Origin: Rhodocyclaceae bacterium
GTDB taxonomy: Bacteria > Pseudomonadota > Gammaproteobacteria > Burkholderiales > Usitatibacteraceae
Assembly: GCA_020247395.1 (NCBI GenBank)
Contig: JADCJC010000054.1
Span: forward strand, 53,071-117,070
Direction: 5' to 3'
Length of the DNA: 64,000 bases
Shown here: one piece after another, positions 17,649 to 26,433 of the stretch
How positions within the stretch are numbered: the stretch's first letter is position 1
Layout of the letters: each line of letters opens with the position of its first letter
The notes under the pieces: generated by a model
The model's database searches: none
What the model was told of the DNA's origin: nothing
Seen by the model: only the letters and a program-made list of their open reading frames with translations
Made by a program: the position numbers and the translations under genes

Positions 17649-19916
17649 TCAAAAGCGCACTGCTGCTGCGACACCCAACATCACGCGACGTCCGGGGGCA
17701 CTTTCAAAGAAACGCAAATTGGCGTCGTTGACAATGACACTTCCGACATATTTTGCATCAGTCAGATTATCGCTGCGCACGAACGCTTCAATCTCCAGCG
17801 CTGAAGCCGCGGGGCTCGATATGCGCACGTCGCGCCAGCGATAACGCACGTCCATACCAAGCGCAGCATAACCGGCCGCGTAGGCCGTATTGGTATCGTC
17901 AGCCGCCATCCGGGAGCGCGCCATAACGTCGGCACCTACTGACCAGCCCGACCAGCCGTCACTCCGAACACCAGCGGGACGCCAGCGGAGCGCGGCAAAC
18001 AAGTTACCGCGAGGCACGGCCGTCATCATACTGTCACTCGCCACTGTTCTTCCGCCCGCCACATAAGCCTGCCCCACTTCTGCGCGAATGGCGGTCACTG
18101 CCGCAATCGCGGTTATCTTCGCGCTTGGCTTCCAATCGACGCTTAACTCAAGTCCGCGCCGATTTGTCGACGCCGCATTCTGAAACGTCGAACGCCCGCC
18201 GACCGCAGTCGCTTGGACGATTTCATCTTGTGATCGAATTGCAAACGCTGCAGCCTTAACCGATAAAACTTTGTCGATCCACTTCCAGCCCGCTTCCCAT
18301 TGTTTCGAGGTGCTGGGCTTCAATGCAAAATTTGGCCCGGCGGCTTGATCGGGTCGATACGCCAGCTCCGCACTGGTGGGCGTTTCAAAGCCGCGCGAAG
18401 CTGACACATAGGCCGACAGGGAGGTATTCAAACGTTTTGAAAACCCAACCGCAGGTGTGAGTGCGGAGTAACGGACGCCGCCACTATCGTCAGCGTTCCC
18501 CGCTCGTATGTAGCGATCTGCCACCTCGAAACGAATTTCACTATGACGCCAGCCAACTTGCACCGCCATGGTGTTGTCGATTGCCCAATTGGCTTGCCCA
18601 AAAAAATCATTAGCGCGCTGGCGTCCCGTCTCGTCGCGTCGCAGGACGCCGCGCACACCCAGCTCGGTTGCTGTTACGCGCTGAAGGAAATTCTCAAAAC
18701 CCTTGCGCTCGTCACATGCGCGATCGAAGTCGAAACCCAACGCCCACGTGAGCGGTCCTTGGGCACCAGCAACACGCAAACCGACACCACTAAACGTGCG
18801 CTCAAAATCGACCACTCCGCCAGCGCTGGATGCCGCGAGCTGCGCACTCAGCGGTGTAGCGAGGTACTGCACTACCGCACGCGTTCCACCGTAGACAATC
18901 GCCTTCACATCGAGTGCCGCCAAGCGTAAATCCCAAACTAGGCCCGCCTGACGGTGGCGGATGGATTTACGCGTATTAAATTGTGTAGCCACTGCCGCAA
19001 CCTGCCGCGGATCGGCTTCAAATTGAGCACGCGTCAGCCCGAGCGGGTCCTGCGTGTCTGGCTGGTCAATCGCATTTGCCGTCAATATGATTGATGAGGT
19101 TGGGGCAAGTCGCAGCACTAGCTTCGCGTAAGTCTGATCACGCTGTACGCGACTGTGGTCGCGGTAGCCATCACTGGCGAGGCGTTGGGTGGCGACAAGC
19201 CCATTGAAGGCATTTGCAGGACCAGAGGGAGATGTTGGCGTCGCAATTTGTAACGTGGTGATTCTGGTCGCGTCGGCCCCCATCAATAGGCGCGATTCAA
19301 CACCAGCAATTGCCGACGCGCTACGGGTTCTGGCGGCGATCACCCCACCGGCAGCATTGCCATAACCCACCGCCCAAGGGCCACGCAGCACCTCGATGGT
19401 ATCAACGGTGAAAAACGGCACCACCGCGCCTTGCCCCTGTCCATCCGGGATGGTGGCAGGAATGTCATCCACATAAAGCTTGATGCCACGCATACCAAAG
19501 GCCGAGCGGGCACCGAAGCCACGGATGCTGATCTGTGTGTCCTGTGCATAATTCTGACGGTTCTGCGTGTTGATACCGGCCACGCGACCAAGCACCTCGG
19601 CGGCATCAATCATGGGAAGTGTGCCGCGAAGATCTTGCAGACGAATGAGATCGACGACGGCGGAAACAAGCGGATCGGCGGTTGGCATTCTTGTGGCGGT
19701 CACAACAACATCTGCCGCGTCATCAGCCGCCGCAGCACTCACGCACATGCATAGAGCGATCACTAGGGAACTTCTAAAAACCGTCGCGAGCGGGTGAAGT
19801 TGGCAGTGAGGAGCAGACACGTACCCAGTGTACGGCGAGCACCGGAACTGACAGATTCGCCCGCGCAGTAGGTTTTTAGAAGTTCCCACTAGGAAAAGTG
19901 CCCTATTGGCGGTCAT
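17649..19916 (-). CDS. TonB-dependent receptor, PqqU/YncD-like, signal peptide split by a MITE
   Basis: An outer-membrane receptor of 755 codons from the ATG at 19916. It has a TonB box (DVVVTATR), a plug domain with NRQNYAQDTQISIRGFG, LYVDDIPATIPDGQGQ and TIEVLRGP, and a beta-barrel ending in phenylalanine. The NRQNYAQD and IPATxPDGQGQ stretches recall E. coli YncD/PqqU, a PQQ importer. The next genes are a PQQ-dependent dehydrogenase and a cytochrome b561, which supports PQQ or its sugar substrate as cargo. After the first ten residues (MTANRALFLV) come 42 codons from a MITE at 19766-19887; removing them gives MTANRALFLVIALCMCVSAA, a normal signal peptide. The frame is still open but export of the product is doubtful. 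An in-frame codon lies further upstream at 19982. Confidence 0.88.
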   Translation of the reverse strand: MTANRALFLVGTSKNLLRGRICQFRCSPYTGYVSAPHCQLHPLATVFRSSLVIALCMCVSAAAADDAADVVVTATRMPTADPLVSAVVDLIRLQDLRGTLPMIDAAEVLGRVAGINTQNRQNYAQDTQISIRGFGARSAFGMRGIKLYVDDIPATIPDGQGQGAVVPFFTVDTIEVLRGPWAVGYGNAAGGVIAARTRSASAIAGVESRLLMGADATRITTLQIATPTSPSGPANAFNGLVATQRLASDGYRDHSRVQRDQTYAKLVLRLAPTSSIILTANAIDQPDTQDPLGLTRAQFEADPRQVAAVATQFNTRKSIRHRQAGLVWDLRLAALDVKAIVYGGTRAVVQYLATPLSAQLAASSAGGVVDFERTFSGVGLRVAGAQGPLTWALGFDFDRACDERKGFENFLQRVTATELGVRGVLRRDETGRQRANDFFGQANWAIDNTMAVQVGWRHSEIRFEVADRYIRAGNADDSGGVRYSALTPAVGFSKRLNTSLSAYVSASRGFETPTSAELAYRPDQAAGPNFALKPSTSKQWEAGWKWIDKVLSVKAAAFAIRSQDEIVQATAVGGRSTFQNAASTNRRGLELSVDWKPSAKITAIAAVTAIRAEVGQAYVAGGRTVASDSMMTAVPRGNLFAALRWRPAGVRSDGWSGWSVGADVMARSRMAADDTNTAYAAGYAALGMDVRYRWRDVRISSPAASALEIEAFVRSDNLTDAKYVGSVIVNDANLRFFESAPGRRVMLGVAAAVRF
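19766..19887. mobile_element. MITE-like element, complete copy (122 bp)
   Basis: The element has perfect 17-bp terminal inverted repeats (GGGAACTTCTAAAAACC at the left, its complement at the right). The inner arms are also partly complementary, so the whole can fold into one long hairpin. It encodes no transposase. It is flanked by a direct repeat: ACTA at 19762-19765 and 19888-19891 if the ends begin with GGG, or CACTAG if they begin with GG. Either way 126 bp were added, a multiple of three. A second copy, in the opposite orientation, differs at one base over 113 bases (63876-63988). It was probably moved by a transposase encoded elsewhere with matching ends. Confidence 0.88.
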
Positions 19917-20071
19917 TTTCCGATAAAAATGGTTGAAGAAGCCCGCCAAATAAGGACTTTTCGGCTTCAATTTAACATTCACCTAGCGACGCGACGAGGC
20001 GACCGACACAAAGGCTGGGCACGCGATGATGAGCATAGACATGGCGCTCAAACTTTAACCGTTGCGCAGAA

Positions 20072-20094
20072 TGCCCATTCCCGGTTAATGGGCA
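20072..20094. other. Hairpin downstream of tRNA-Ser(TGA)
   Basis: TGCCCATT and AATGGGCA pair around a 7-base loop about 20 bases after the tRNA CCA end on the minus strand. No T run follows, so termination is uncertain. Confidence 0.4.
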
Positions 20095-20113
20095 AGAGCC
20101 ACGAGAGCCAAAC

Positions 20114-20203
20114 TGGCGGAGGCGGTGAGATTCGAACTCACGGATGACTCGCGCCATCGCTGGTTTTCAAGACCAGTGCCTTAAACCGCTCGGCCACACC
20201 TCC
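20114..20203 (-). tRNA. tRNA-Ser (anticodon TGA)
   Basis: A 90-base class II tRNA on the minus strand. The acceptor stem GGAGGTG pairs with CGCCTCC apart from a G-T pair, the anticodon loop CTTGAAA gives TGA (reads UCN), the variable arm is long and CCA is encoded. It lies upstream of the TonB receptor gene on the same strand. Confidence 0.96.
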
Positions 20204-20446
20204 TGAAAGAGCGATCATTTTACCATTTCACCGGCCAGACCAGGTTAAGTGCATTTCCGGCACCGCCAGATCGGTCGCGACGGTGCGCGCCACCTAACTT
20301 ACGCCACCGAATTCACGCGGAATCCCACAGAAAAAATGGGGTTGATTTCGCTATCTATCTCGTTGAAACTTTTGCTCCACCCTGCGGTCTTTACTTCGTG
20401 TTGTAAGCCGCCTTGATCTTTTGGCCAATTTCCTAGGAAGACTACT

Positions 20447-21145
20447 ATGCAAAACGACGTTTCCGTTTCTTCGAGTTACAGCCCGCAGGCGGGCACAATC
20501 GGCGCTGCGCAGAACCGTGTGTTGCGCAACACCTATATGTTGCTCGGTCTCTCGCTGATACCAACCGTCATTGGTGCCGTCGTCGGCATGTCAATGAATT
20601 TCTCGTTTTTCTCGGGCTCTCCCGTAATTGGCTTCTTTGCTTTCCTAGCAATCGCCTTCGGTTTTTTCTATGCAATCGAGCGGACCAAGAATAGCGCGTG
20701 GGGTGTCGCTATCTTGTTGGGCTTTACATTCTTCATGGGCTTGATGCTCTCGCGCTTGGTCGGGCGTGTGCTAGGCATGTCCAACGGCGGCCAGTTGATT
20801 GCGCTCGCCGCAGGCGGTACGGCAGTCATCTTTTTTGGTATGTCCACACTTGCGGCGACCATCAAACGCGACCTGACCAACATGGGCAAGTTCCTGTTTG
20901 TCGGCATGATCATTCTGCTCGTGGCTGGTTTTGCCAACATTTTCTTGCAGATTCCCGCGCTGACGATCACGCTGATGGTGGTTGCAATCGGCATTTTCTC
21001 GGCGTTCCTGATGTATGACATCAATCGTGTCATCTCTGGTGGAGAGACTAATTACATCAGCGCGACCTTGGCGATCTATCTGAGTATCTACAATATTTTC
21101 GCCAACTTACTCGCCTTGCTTGGTATCACCAACTCATCGGACTGA
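20447..21145 (+). CDS. Bax inhibitor-1/YccA family membrane protein
   Basis: A 232-residue protein with seven hydrophobic helices, of the BI-1 family (YccA, YbhL). Typical features are the early NRVLRNTYMLLGLSL, the central FFGMSTLAATIKRDLTNMG and the C-terminal FLMYDINRVISGGETNYI-type loop ending in LYLSIYNIFANLLALLGI. Bacterial members lie in the inner membrane; YccA modulates the FtsH protease and relatives leak calcium or protons. The ATG follows a TAGGAAG ribosome binding site. A strong terminator follows; the gene appears to be transcribed alone. Confidence 0.93.
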   Translation: MQNDVSVSSSYSPQAGTIGAAQNRVLRNTYMLLGLSLIPTVIGAVVGMSMNFSFFSGSPVIGFFAFLAIAFGFFYAIERTKNSAWGVAILLGFTFFMGLMLSRLVGRVLGMSNGGQLIALAAGGTAVIFFGMSTLAATIKRDLTNMGKFLFVGMIILLVAGFANIFLQIPALTITLMVVAIGIFSAFLMYDINRVISGGETNYISATLAIYLSIYNIFANLLALLGITNSSD

Positions 21146-21167
21146 TGCTCGATTAGGAACAAACGAA

Positions 21168-21196
21168 ACGGCCATCCTCGGATGGCCGTTTTTTTG
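21168..21196 (+). terminator. Terminator of the Bax inhibitor family gene
   Basis: ACGGCCATCC and GGATGGCCGT form a perfect 10-bp stem with a two-base gap at the tip, followed by seven T. It also separates the gene from the converging rlmD. Confidence 0.92.
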
Positions 21197-21221
21197 TTCT
21201 GCTGAACATTCCAAACGAGGA

Positions 21222-22613
21222 TCAACGTTCGAACACCGCAACCGACTCAACGTGCGCAGTGTGCGGGAACATGTTGACAACACCCGCCGCCGTTAAACGA
21301 AATCCATTCACGTTTACCAGTACGTCCGCATCACGCGCCAACGTCGATGGACTGCACGAGACGTAAACCAGGCGCCTTAACTCTGATCTTGCCTCCACGG
21401 TCAACAACTTGCAAACCTCCATTGCCCCATCGCGCGGTGGATCGATCAACATCTTGGTGACGGCAGGCACGCGCCGCATGGCGCTTTCTTGATCGGTATA
21501 CAAATCTGCCGCGAAAAAAGAAGTGTTGGCTGCAAGACCGTTCCGCCGTGCATTTTCCGTACCACGCTCGGTCAACGATGCACTCCCTTCAACGCCAACT
21601 ACATTCGCCCCGCGCCGTGCGATGGGTAACGTGAAGTTACCCAGGCCGCAGAACAGGTCTGCGACAGATTCATCCGGCTGCGGATCGAGCAAATTGATCG
21701 CCCGCTCAACCATCAGGCGGTTCACACGATGATTAACCTGGGTGAATTCGGTTGGTCGGAACAAGATTTCCAAGTCAAACTCGGGCAACAGGTAGGTCAG
21801 CTCCGGCGCGTCGGGAGGATAAAACGCATAGGCGGTTTCCGGGCCTTTCGGCTGCAACCACCACTGAATCCGGTGTGAGTCCCGATAGCGATCTGCGAAC
21901 GCCATGAGCCTCGCCGCATCGGTCGCGGAAACCGCTTCGAGGTTACGAATTACCAGTGCCGTGACGTGTTCACCAACTGCTAATTCAATTTGTGGCATCC
22001 GGTCCTTTGCGTCCAATGACGACATTAGTTCACGCAATGGTGCAATCAGGTGCCCAACACCGCCGGCCAGTACCTCGCAAGAGCGCATATCGGCGACATA
22101 ACTGGATTTGCGCTCACGGAAACCTACCAAAACCCCGCCTTTCTTGGCCACGTAATGCGCGGAGATACGCGCTCGGTGGCGATACTCCCAAGGCGCCGCG
22201 TAAATCGGCGGCAGAATCTGCCCCGGCGTAACCTTGCCGATGCGACGCAGGTTATCTTCCAAGACGCGTTGTTTGGATGCGACTTGCAAGCGCAAATCTG
22301 CATGTTGCAAAGCACAACCGCCGCAGATTTCGAAAAACTTGCAGCCCGGCGTCACCCGCTGCGGCGAGGCCCGCTTAACGTCGACCAGCGACGCCGTCTC
22401 AAATTGCTTTTTCTTGCGTGCCGCCTCGTATGTCACCGTCTCGAACGGCAGCGCGCCCTCGACAAAGACAACTTTGCCGTCGACGTGTGCAACGCCACGG
22501 CCCTCGTGATCCAGCGACTTGATGGTGGCGACAGAGGCGGCCTGCGGGCTGGGCGTTATTGCCAATTTCGCCATTGCCGCATTGTTTGCAGGGGATGGTG
22601 GGCTATCGTGCAT
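21222..22613 (-). CDS. rlmD: 23S rRNA (uracil-1939-C5)-methyltransferase
   Basis: A RumA-type methyltransferase of about 463 residues. After a short N-terminus comes a TRAM domain (IKSLDHEGRGVAHVDGKVVFVEGALP), then the iron-sulphur cysteines (C-KFFEIC-GGC and a later cysteine in MRSCEV), then the Rossmann domain with LFCGLGNFTLPIARR, the substrate loop DPPRDGA and the catalytic cysteine in VYVSCSPSTLARD. It methylates U1939 of 23S rRNA using SAM. The start is uncertain: the frame is open to 22694, and ATGs at 22613 and 22574 are both possible, none with a clear ribosome binding site. Confidence 0.93.
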   Translation of the reverse strand: MHDSPPSPANNAAMAKLAITPSPQAASVATIKSLDHEGRGVAHVDGKVVFVEGALPFETVTYEAARKKKQFETASLVDVKRASPQRVTPGCKFFEICGGCALQHADLRLQVASKQRVLEDNLRRIGKVTPGQILPPIYAAPWEYRHRARISAHYVAKKGGVLVGFRERKSSYVADMRSCEVLAGGVGHLIAPLRELMSSLDAKDRMPQIELAVGEHVTALVIRNLEAVSATDAARLMAFADRYRDSHRIQWWLQPKGPETAYAFYPPDAPELTYLLPEFDLEILFRPTEFTQVNHRVNRLMVERAINLLDPQPDESVADLFCGLGNFTLPIARRGANVVGVEGSASLTERGTENARRNGLAANTSFFAADLYTDQESAMRRVPAVTKMLIDPPRDGAMEVCKLLTVEARSELRRLVYVSCSPSTLARDADVLVNVNGFRLTAAGVVNMFPHTAHVESVAVFER

Positions 22614-22934
22614 GCGAAAAGCTTTATGTTCAAAAATTGTGCCGTATCTCTCGATTTGGCGTTTTGGGAGGCCAGGCGTGCTGCGTGACATCATGGCAGC
22701 GACGCTTGGGCCGACATTATCAACCGGATCTTTCCGTTTGCTTCGAATCCACCATTCGCTACACGATGGGCGCGGCCTCGTCGGGGAGGCGTGCTGATAA
22801 TCTCCCGCCGAGTGAACGATTTCATGGCAGAAGTATTCAGCGCATCACTCGAGACACGCCGCGCTTTGCCGGCATAGACCGAAGCCGGGCGCGACGTGTG
22901 CCAAATAAGATCGCTGCAAATTTGACTTCGGTGC

Positions 22935-23879
22935 CTACTGCCGGACCAGCAGGCGCTGCAATCCCAGCCACTGCTGCCGCCAGAAGGTGTCGCCGTATTC
23001 GCGGCCATCCGCTTGGTCGCGGATACCCGTCGCCGGAAAGGTGGGTTCAAAGTTAGCCGTACCGAACATCACATCCCAAATCGGAAACAGCACGGCAAAG
23101 TTGCAGCCTTGCGTACGCCCCTCATGGCCAACACCTACCCCATGGTGCACACGATGGAATCGCGGGCTGACCAGCAGCCGTTCCCCAACACGCCCGAAGT
23201 GCAAGCGCAAATTGGCGTGTGACAGACTTTCGATCATGCGCGATGCCACTACCAGCGCAATAAACTGACCGGGCGGGACACCAATCAACAGCGCCACCAT
23301 GACGTGGGCGCTGTCGATCAGCAGATCGTCCAGCAGGTGATTGCGATCGTCAGACCAAAAGCTCATCTCGCGTTGCGAATGATGCAGCGCATGTAGCGAC
23401 CACCACCAGTTGAATCGGTGCTGCCACCGGTGTAACCAGTACGCGACGAAGTCGAGAACTAACAAATAAACCAGGAACGATACAAGCGGCGCACCCGCCA
23501 GCCACGGCACCCAATCTTCTAGATTCGGCGGGATGATGTCGTGCATGCGCAACGCCCCATCCAGCGTGTCAACTAACGGCATAAGCATGAAGAACAACAG
23601 TAGCGGCACAAAACCCAAGCGATGCAACATCGTGTACAACGCGTCGGTTTTCTTCCACCCACTATGTGATTGCACCTCTACCGGTCGCCACTTTTCCAAG
23701 GTACCAAGCACAATCGCGAGGAAGGTGATTTCAATGGCACCGATGAGGAACAACTCGGTGGCATTAAACGCACGTTCCGCCTCACCACCAAGTTCAAGCG
23801 CGTAGAGCACCGGCAGTACTCCGGACTCAAAGACGTGCTGATGAAGCTCCGCAAACAGCTCTTGTATCCAGTTAAACAC
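22935..23879 (-). CDS. Sterol desaturase/fatty acid hydroxylase family membrane protein
   Basis: A 314-residue membrane protein with the di-iron histidine clusters of this superfamily: HRWQHR, HALHHS and, near the C-terminus, HRVHHG, plus a further histidine in SHANLR. About four to six hydrophobic helices surround them. Family members hydroxylate or desaturate sterols, lipids or carotenoids; the substrate here is unknown. It begins with GTG, which overlaps by one base the TAG stop of the polysaccharide deacetylase gene, so the two are translationally coupled in one operon with the beta-propeller gene. Confidence 0.88.
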   Translation of the reverse strand: MFNWIQELFAELHQHVFESGVLPVLYALELGGEAERAFNATELFLIGAIEITFLAIVLGTLEKWRPVEVQSHSGWKKTDALYTMLHRLGFVPLLLFFMLMPLVDTLDGALRMHDIIPPNLEDWVPWLAGAPLVSFLVYLLVLDFVAYWLHRWQHRFNWWWSLHALHHSQREMSFWSDDRNHLLDDLLIDSAHVMVALLIGVPPGQFIALVVASRMIESLSHANLRLHFGRVGERLLVSPRFHRVHHGVGVGHEGRTQGCNFAVLFPIWDVMFGTANFEPTFPATGIRDQADGREYGDTFWRQQWLGLQRLLVRQ

Positions 23880-24667
23880 TAACGCCTCGCGGTCTGGTAC
23901 TCAGCCCTATCGGTGATACGCGCAAAACAAAACCCCTTCTCCTTAAGCCCTACAATCAAATTATCTAACTTTGGGTACAGCGCGTCTTTGCGTGACCAAA
24001 TACCAAGGTGCCACAACAGAATGTCGCCATCCCGAATGTTTTTCAACTGATTTTTGATAAGCCTGTCACTCGGATATTTTTCGCTCGGCAATTCATCCCC
24101 CGAAAAACCCGCCGGGGACCATGCGACGTGTTTGTATCCGCAAGCTTCTGCGAACTTTATGGTATTGGGTGTGAGCTTACCGCCGGGTGCGCGCCAGATG
24201 GGGTCCATCGCCCGACCGGTCATCGTTTTGAATACATCGTCACTTCTGCGCAGCTCCCGGCAGACCTGCTCCGAACTTAGCTCTTCGCCGACCTTGCTGC
24301 CCCATGGAGCATAGCGAACCTTCTCCGCGCCAACATCGCCTCGGAAATACCAGTGCCGCCAAGTGTGCGTGCCAAATGCATGGCCCTCGTCCGCGCGGGC
24401 TTTCCAAAAGCTTGTCCATGCGGGAGCAAGCGAGGTATCCCCTCGCTGCGTTCTTTCGTTGGCGAGAAAAAAGGTCGCCTTTACATTGTGTTTCTTCAAA
24501 ATCGCCGCTATCTCCTCGGCGGGTGCCATATGGCCGGTATCAATTGTCAGATAGACTGTGGCTTGGCAGTTTCCCGCGGCTGCTTTGGTAGGCACAATCA
24601 CAGACAGCAGCAGCATTCCCGCGAAGGCAGCAGTCCACGCGCCGACCCAACTACTTCCGCGCCGCAT
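23879..24667 (-). CDS. Polysaccharide deacetylase family protein, exported
   Basis: About 262 residues from the ATG at 24667, starting MRRGSSWVGAW with a hydrophobic signal segment ending near KAAA. The NodB-type domain shows motif 1 as TIDTGHM instead of the usual TFDDG, so the metal-binding aspartate is a threonine. Motif 2 (THTWRH) keeps both histidines, and WRAPGG and ILLWHLGIW are motifs 3 and 5. It would remove acetyl groups from a cell-wall or exported sugar polymer if still active. The start overlaps the end of the beta-propeller gene by 17 bases; the frame is open further upstream to 24742. Confidence 0.82.
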   Translation of the reverse strand: MRRGSSWVGAWTAAFAGMLLLSVIVPTKAAAGNCQATVYLTIDTGHMAPAEEIAAILKKHNVKATFFLANERTQRGDTSLAPAWTSFWKARADEGHAFGTHTWRHWYFRGDVGAEKVRYAPWGSKVGEELSSEQVCRELRRSDDVFKTMTGRAMDPIWRAPGGKLTPNTIKFAEACGYKHVAWSPAGFSGDELPSEKYPSDRLIKNQLKNIRDGDILLWHLGIWSRKDALYPKLDNLIVGLKEKGFCFARITDRAEYQTARR

Positions 24668-25610
24668 GACCCATGAAGTAAATACCGTGCGGCGAGTTGC
24701 CGACCGGGATTTGCTTCGCAATCTGTTTGCTCGCCATATCAACGATGGTCACCTTCTTCGCCCACCGCGAGGTCACCCACAGTTCCTTACCGTCAGCGGT
24801 GAGTTCCATGCAGTCCGGGCCACCGGGCACCCTGATAGTGTCCACCACTTCGAGTGTTTGCTGATCGATGATATTGACGGTGTTCGCAACGCGATTACTC
24901 ACCAGAATACGGCGCCCATCTCCCATGGCAATAAAGTTGTGTGCGCCCTTGCCTGTCTTGATTTTCTTCACCGTCTTCTGCGTCCGCCAATCGACAACTT
25001 CCACGTAATCGGCACCGGTCATACCCACTAGCACGTACTTGTCATCCGGCGTGACCCACACTCCGGCCGGCATCGTTCCGACCGGCATCGTCCACTTAAC
25101 GACCTGAGTGGCAAGATCAATCGCGGCCAATTCGTTCGAATCCTGTAGCGTAATGAAGGCCAGCTTGCTATCCGACGTGAAAGCAACGTGTGAAGGGGCC
25201 TTTGGCGTGGCGATACGTTTGACTAACTTGAAATCCCCGTCGTAGACATCCGTGCGGTTTAGTCGCAGGGAAACAGAGACAAACCACTTCTTATCAGGCG
25301 AGAAGCCGATCTGGTACGGGTCTGAGATTTTGTCGATACGCCGCCTGATCTCGCCGGTCTTGGGGTCGAGTAGGACAAGGTCATTCGAGACCGCGTTGGC
25401 AACGATTAGAAACTGGTCATCCGGGGTAGCCATCAAGTGGTGCGGCTCTTTGCCGACCGGGATGCGTTTGACTTCCTTCTTTTCCGCTTTGTCGATGATG
25501 CTGACAGTGCCATCACCGGAGTTCAAAACAATTGCCACTTGTGCGAAGGCCGGCGCAACGAGCAGCGCCCCAGCAAGCGATAGTGCTTCCAAAACCAAAC
25601 GTACTTTCAA
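24651..25610 (-). CDS. Periplasmic YVTN-type beta-propeller protein
   Basis: A 319-residue protein with a signal peptide ending APAFAQ. The rest is made of repeated blades of the 40-residue YVTN type (for example DGTVSIIDKAEKKEVKRIPVG, with a recurring P-x-x-L/V-x-x-TPD start). Such proteins are binding scaffolds, and some are subunits of dehydrogenase or nitrite reductase systems; no haem or copper motif is present here. It is the first gene of an operon with an overlapping polysaccharide deacetylase gene and then a sterol-desaturase-like gene. Function unknown. Confidence 0.85.
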   Translation of the reverse strand: MKVRLVLEALSLAGALLVAPAFAQVAIVLNSGDGTVSIIDKAEKKEVKRIPVGKEPHHLMATPDDQFLIVANAVSNDLVLLDPKTGEIRRRIDKISDPYQIGFSPDKKWFVSVSLRLNRTDVYDGDFKLVKRIATPKAPSHVAFTSDSKLAFITLQDSNELAAIDLATQVVKWTMPVGTMPAGVWVTPDDKYVLVGMTGADYVEVVDWRTQKTVKKIKTGKGAHNFIAMGDGRRILVSNRVANTVNIIDQQTLEVVDTIRVPGGPDCMELTADGKELWVTSRWAKKVTIVDMASKQIAKQIPVGNSPHGIYFMGHAARK

Positions 25611-25750
25611 TCGTAAGTTCCCGCTTCAAAGTGACTCTGAAAAGTGCCGTATGCTACCATGCCCCCCATGGAAAACGTTCTGCTGCTACTGCCTGTTGAC
25701 GCTATGTTCAAGTTTTTTTTCGCGGACGCATTGCCTCGCGAAAGGTTTTA

Positions 25751-26329
25751 ATGTCACACATTGCGCCGCGCTTTTGCACACAATGCGGCAGTGATCGCGT
25801 TGCCCGGCGCATGCTCGATGGCGACGACCACATGCGCGATGTGTGTGGTGCCTGCGGCCACATTCACTACTTCAACCCGAAAATTGTCGTGGGTGCGCTG
25901 CCGACCTGGGGTGAGCGCGTGTTGTTGTGCAAACGCGCGATCGAGCCCCGCTATGGCAAGTGGACACTGCCGGCGGGGTTTATGGAAGAAAACGAGACAC
26001 TTGAGGGCGGTGCCACGCGTGAAACGCTGGAAGAAGCCGGTGCACGAATCCACATCGACGGCCTCTACACAGTTTACTCACTGCCCGATATATCCCAAGT
26101 GTATGTGCTCTACCGCGCCACACTGGCCGACCTCAACTTTGCGGCGGGCACCGAGAGCCTCGAGGTCGCGCTCTTTACGGAGCAAGAGATCCCTTGGGAC
26201 GAGTTGGCATTCCGCACCATCGCAGCGACCCTGCGGCACTATTTTGCGGATCGAGTTTGCGGAAACTTTGCGGTGCGCAGCGAAACATTGCGTCACCCAA
26301 CAAAGACCGCAACGCCGCCCGGCCAGTGA
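25751..26329 (+). CDS. Nudix hydrolase with N-terminal zinc ribbon
   Basis: A 192-residue protein. A zinc ribbon with two cysteine pairs (FCTQCGSD and VCGACGHIHY) precedes a Nudix domain with a complete box (GFMEENETLEGGATRETLEEAG). This arrangement resembles a group of NudC-related pyrophosphatases that act on NADH, FAD or similar dinucleotides; the substrate cannot be read here. A GAAAGG ribosome binding site supports the ATG. It converges with the thioredoxin-like gene, the two separated by about 100 bases with a hairpin. Confidence 0.9.
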   Translation: MSHIAPRFCTQCGSDRVARRMLDGDDHMRDVCGACGHIHYFNPKIVVGALPTWGERVLLCKRAIEPRYGKWTLPAGFMEENETLEGGATRETLEEAGARIHIDGLYTVYSLPDISQVYVLYRATLADLNFAAGTESLEVALFTEQEIPWDELAFRTIAATLRHYFADRVCGNFAVRSETLRHPTKTATPPGQ

Positions 26330-26389
26330 ATCGGATTTGAGAAAAACGCCAGCGGGCGTCGCTAGAAAAATCTAGATACTAGGCTAACG

Positions 26390-26426
26390 CCGCGTCGCAA
26401 TTCCGGCCACTGAGCACGACGCGGCA
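26390..26426. terminator. Possible shared hairpin terminator between Nudix and thioredoxin genes
   Basis: GCCGCGTCG and CGACGCGGC form a 9-bp stem around a 19-base loop between the two converging genes. The following sequence is only weakly T-rich, so it is a candidate only. Confidence 0.4.
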
Positions 26427-26433
26427 TTATTGC

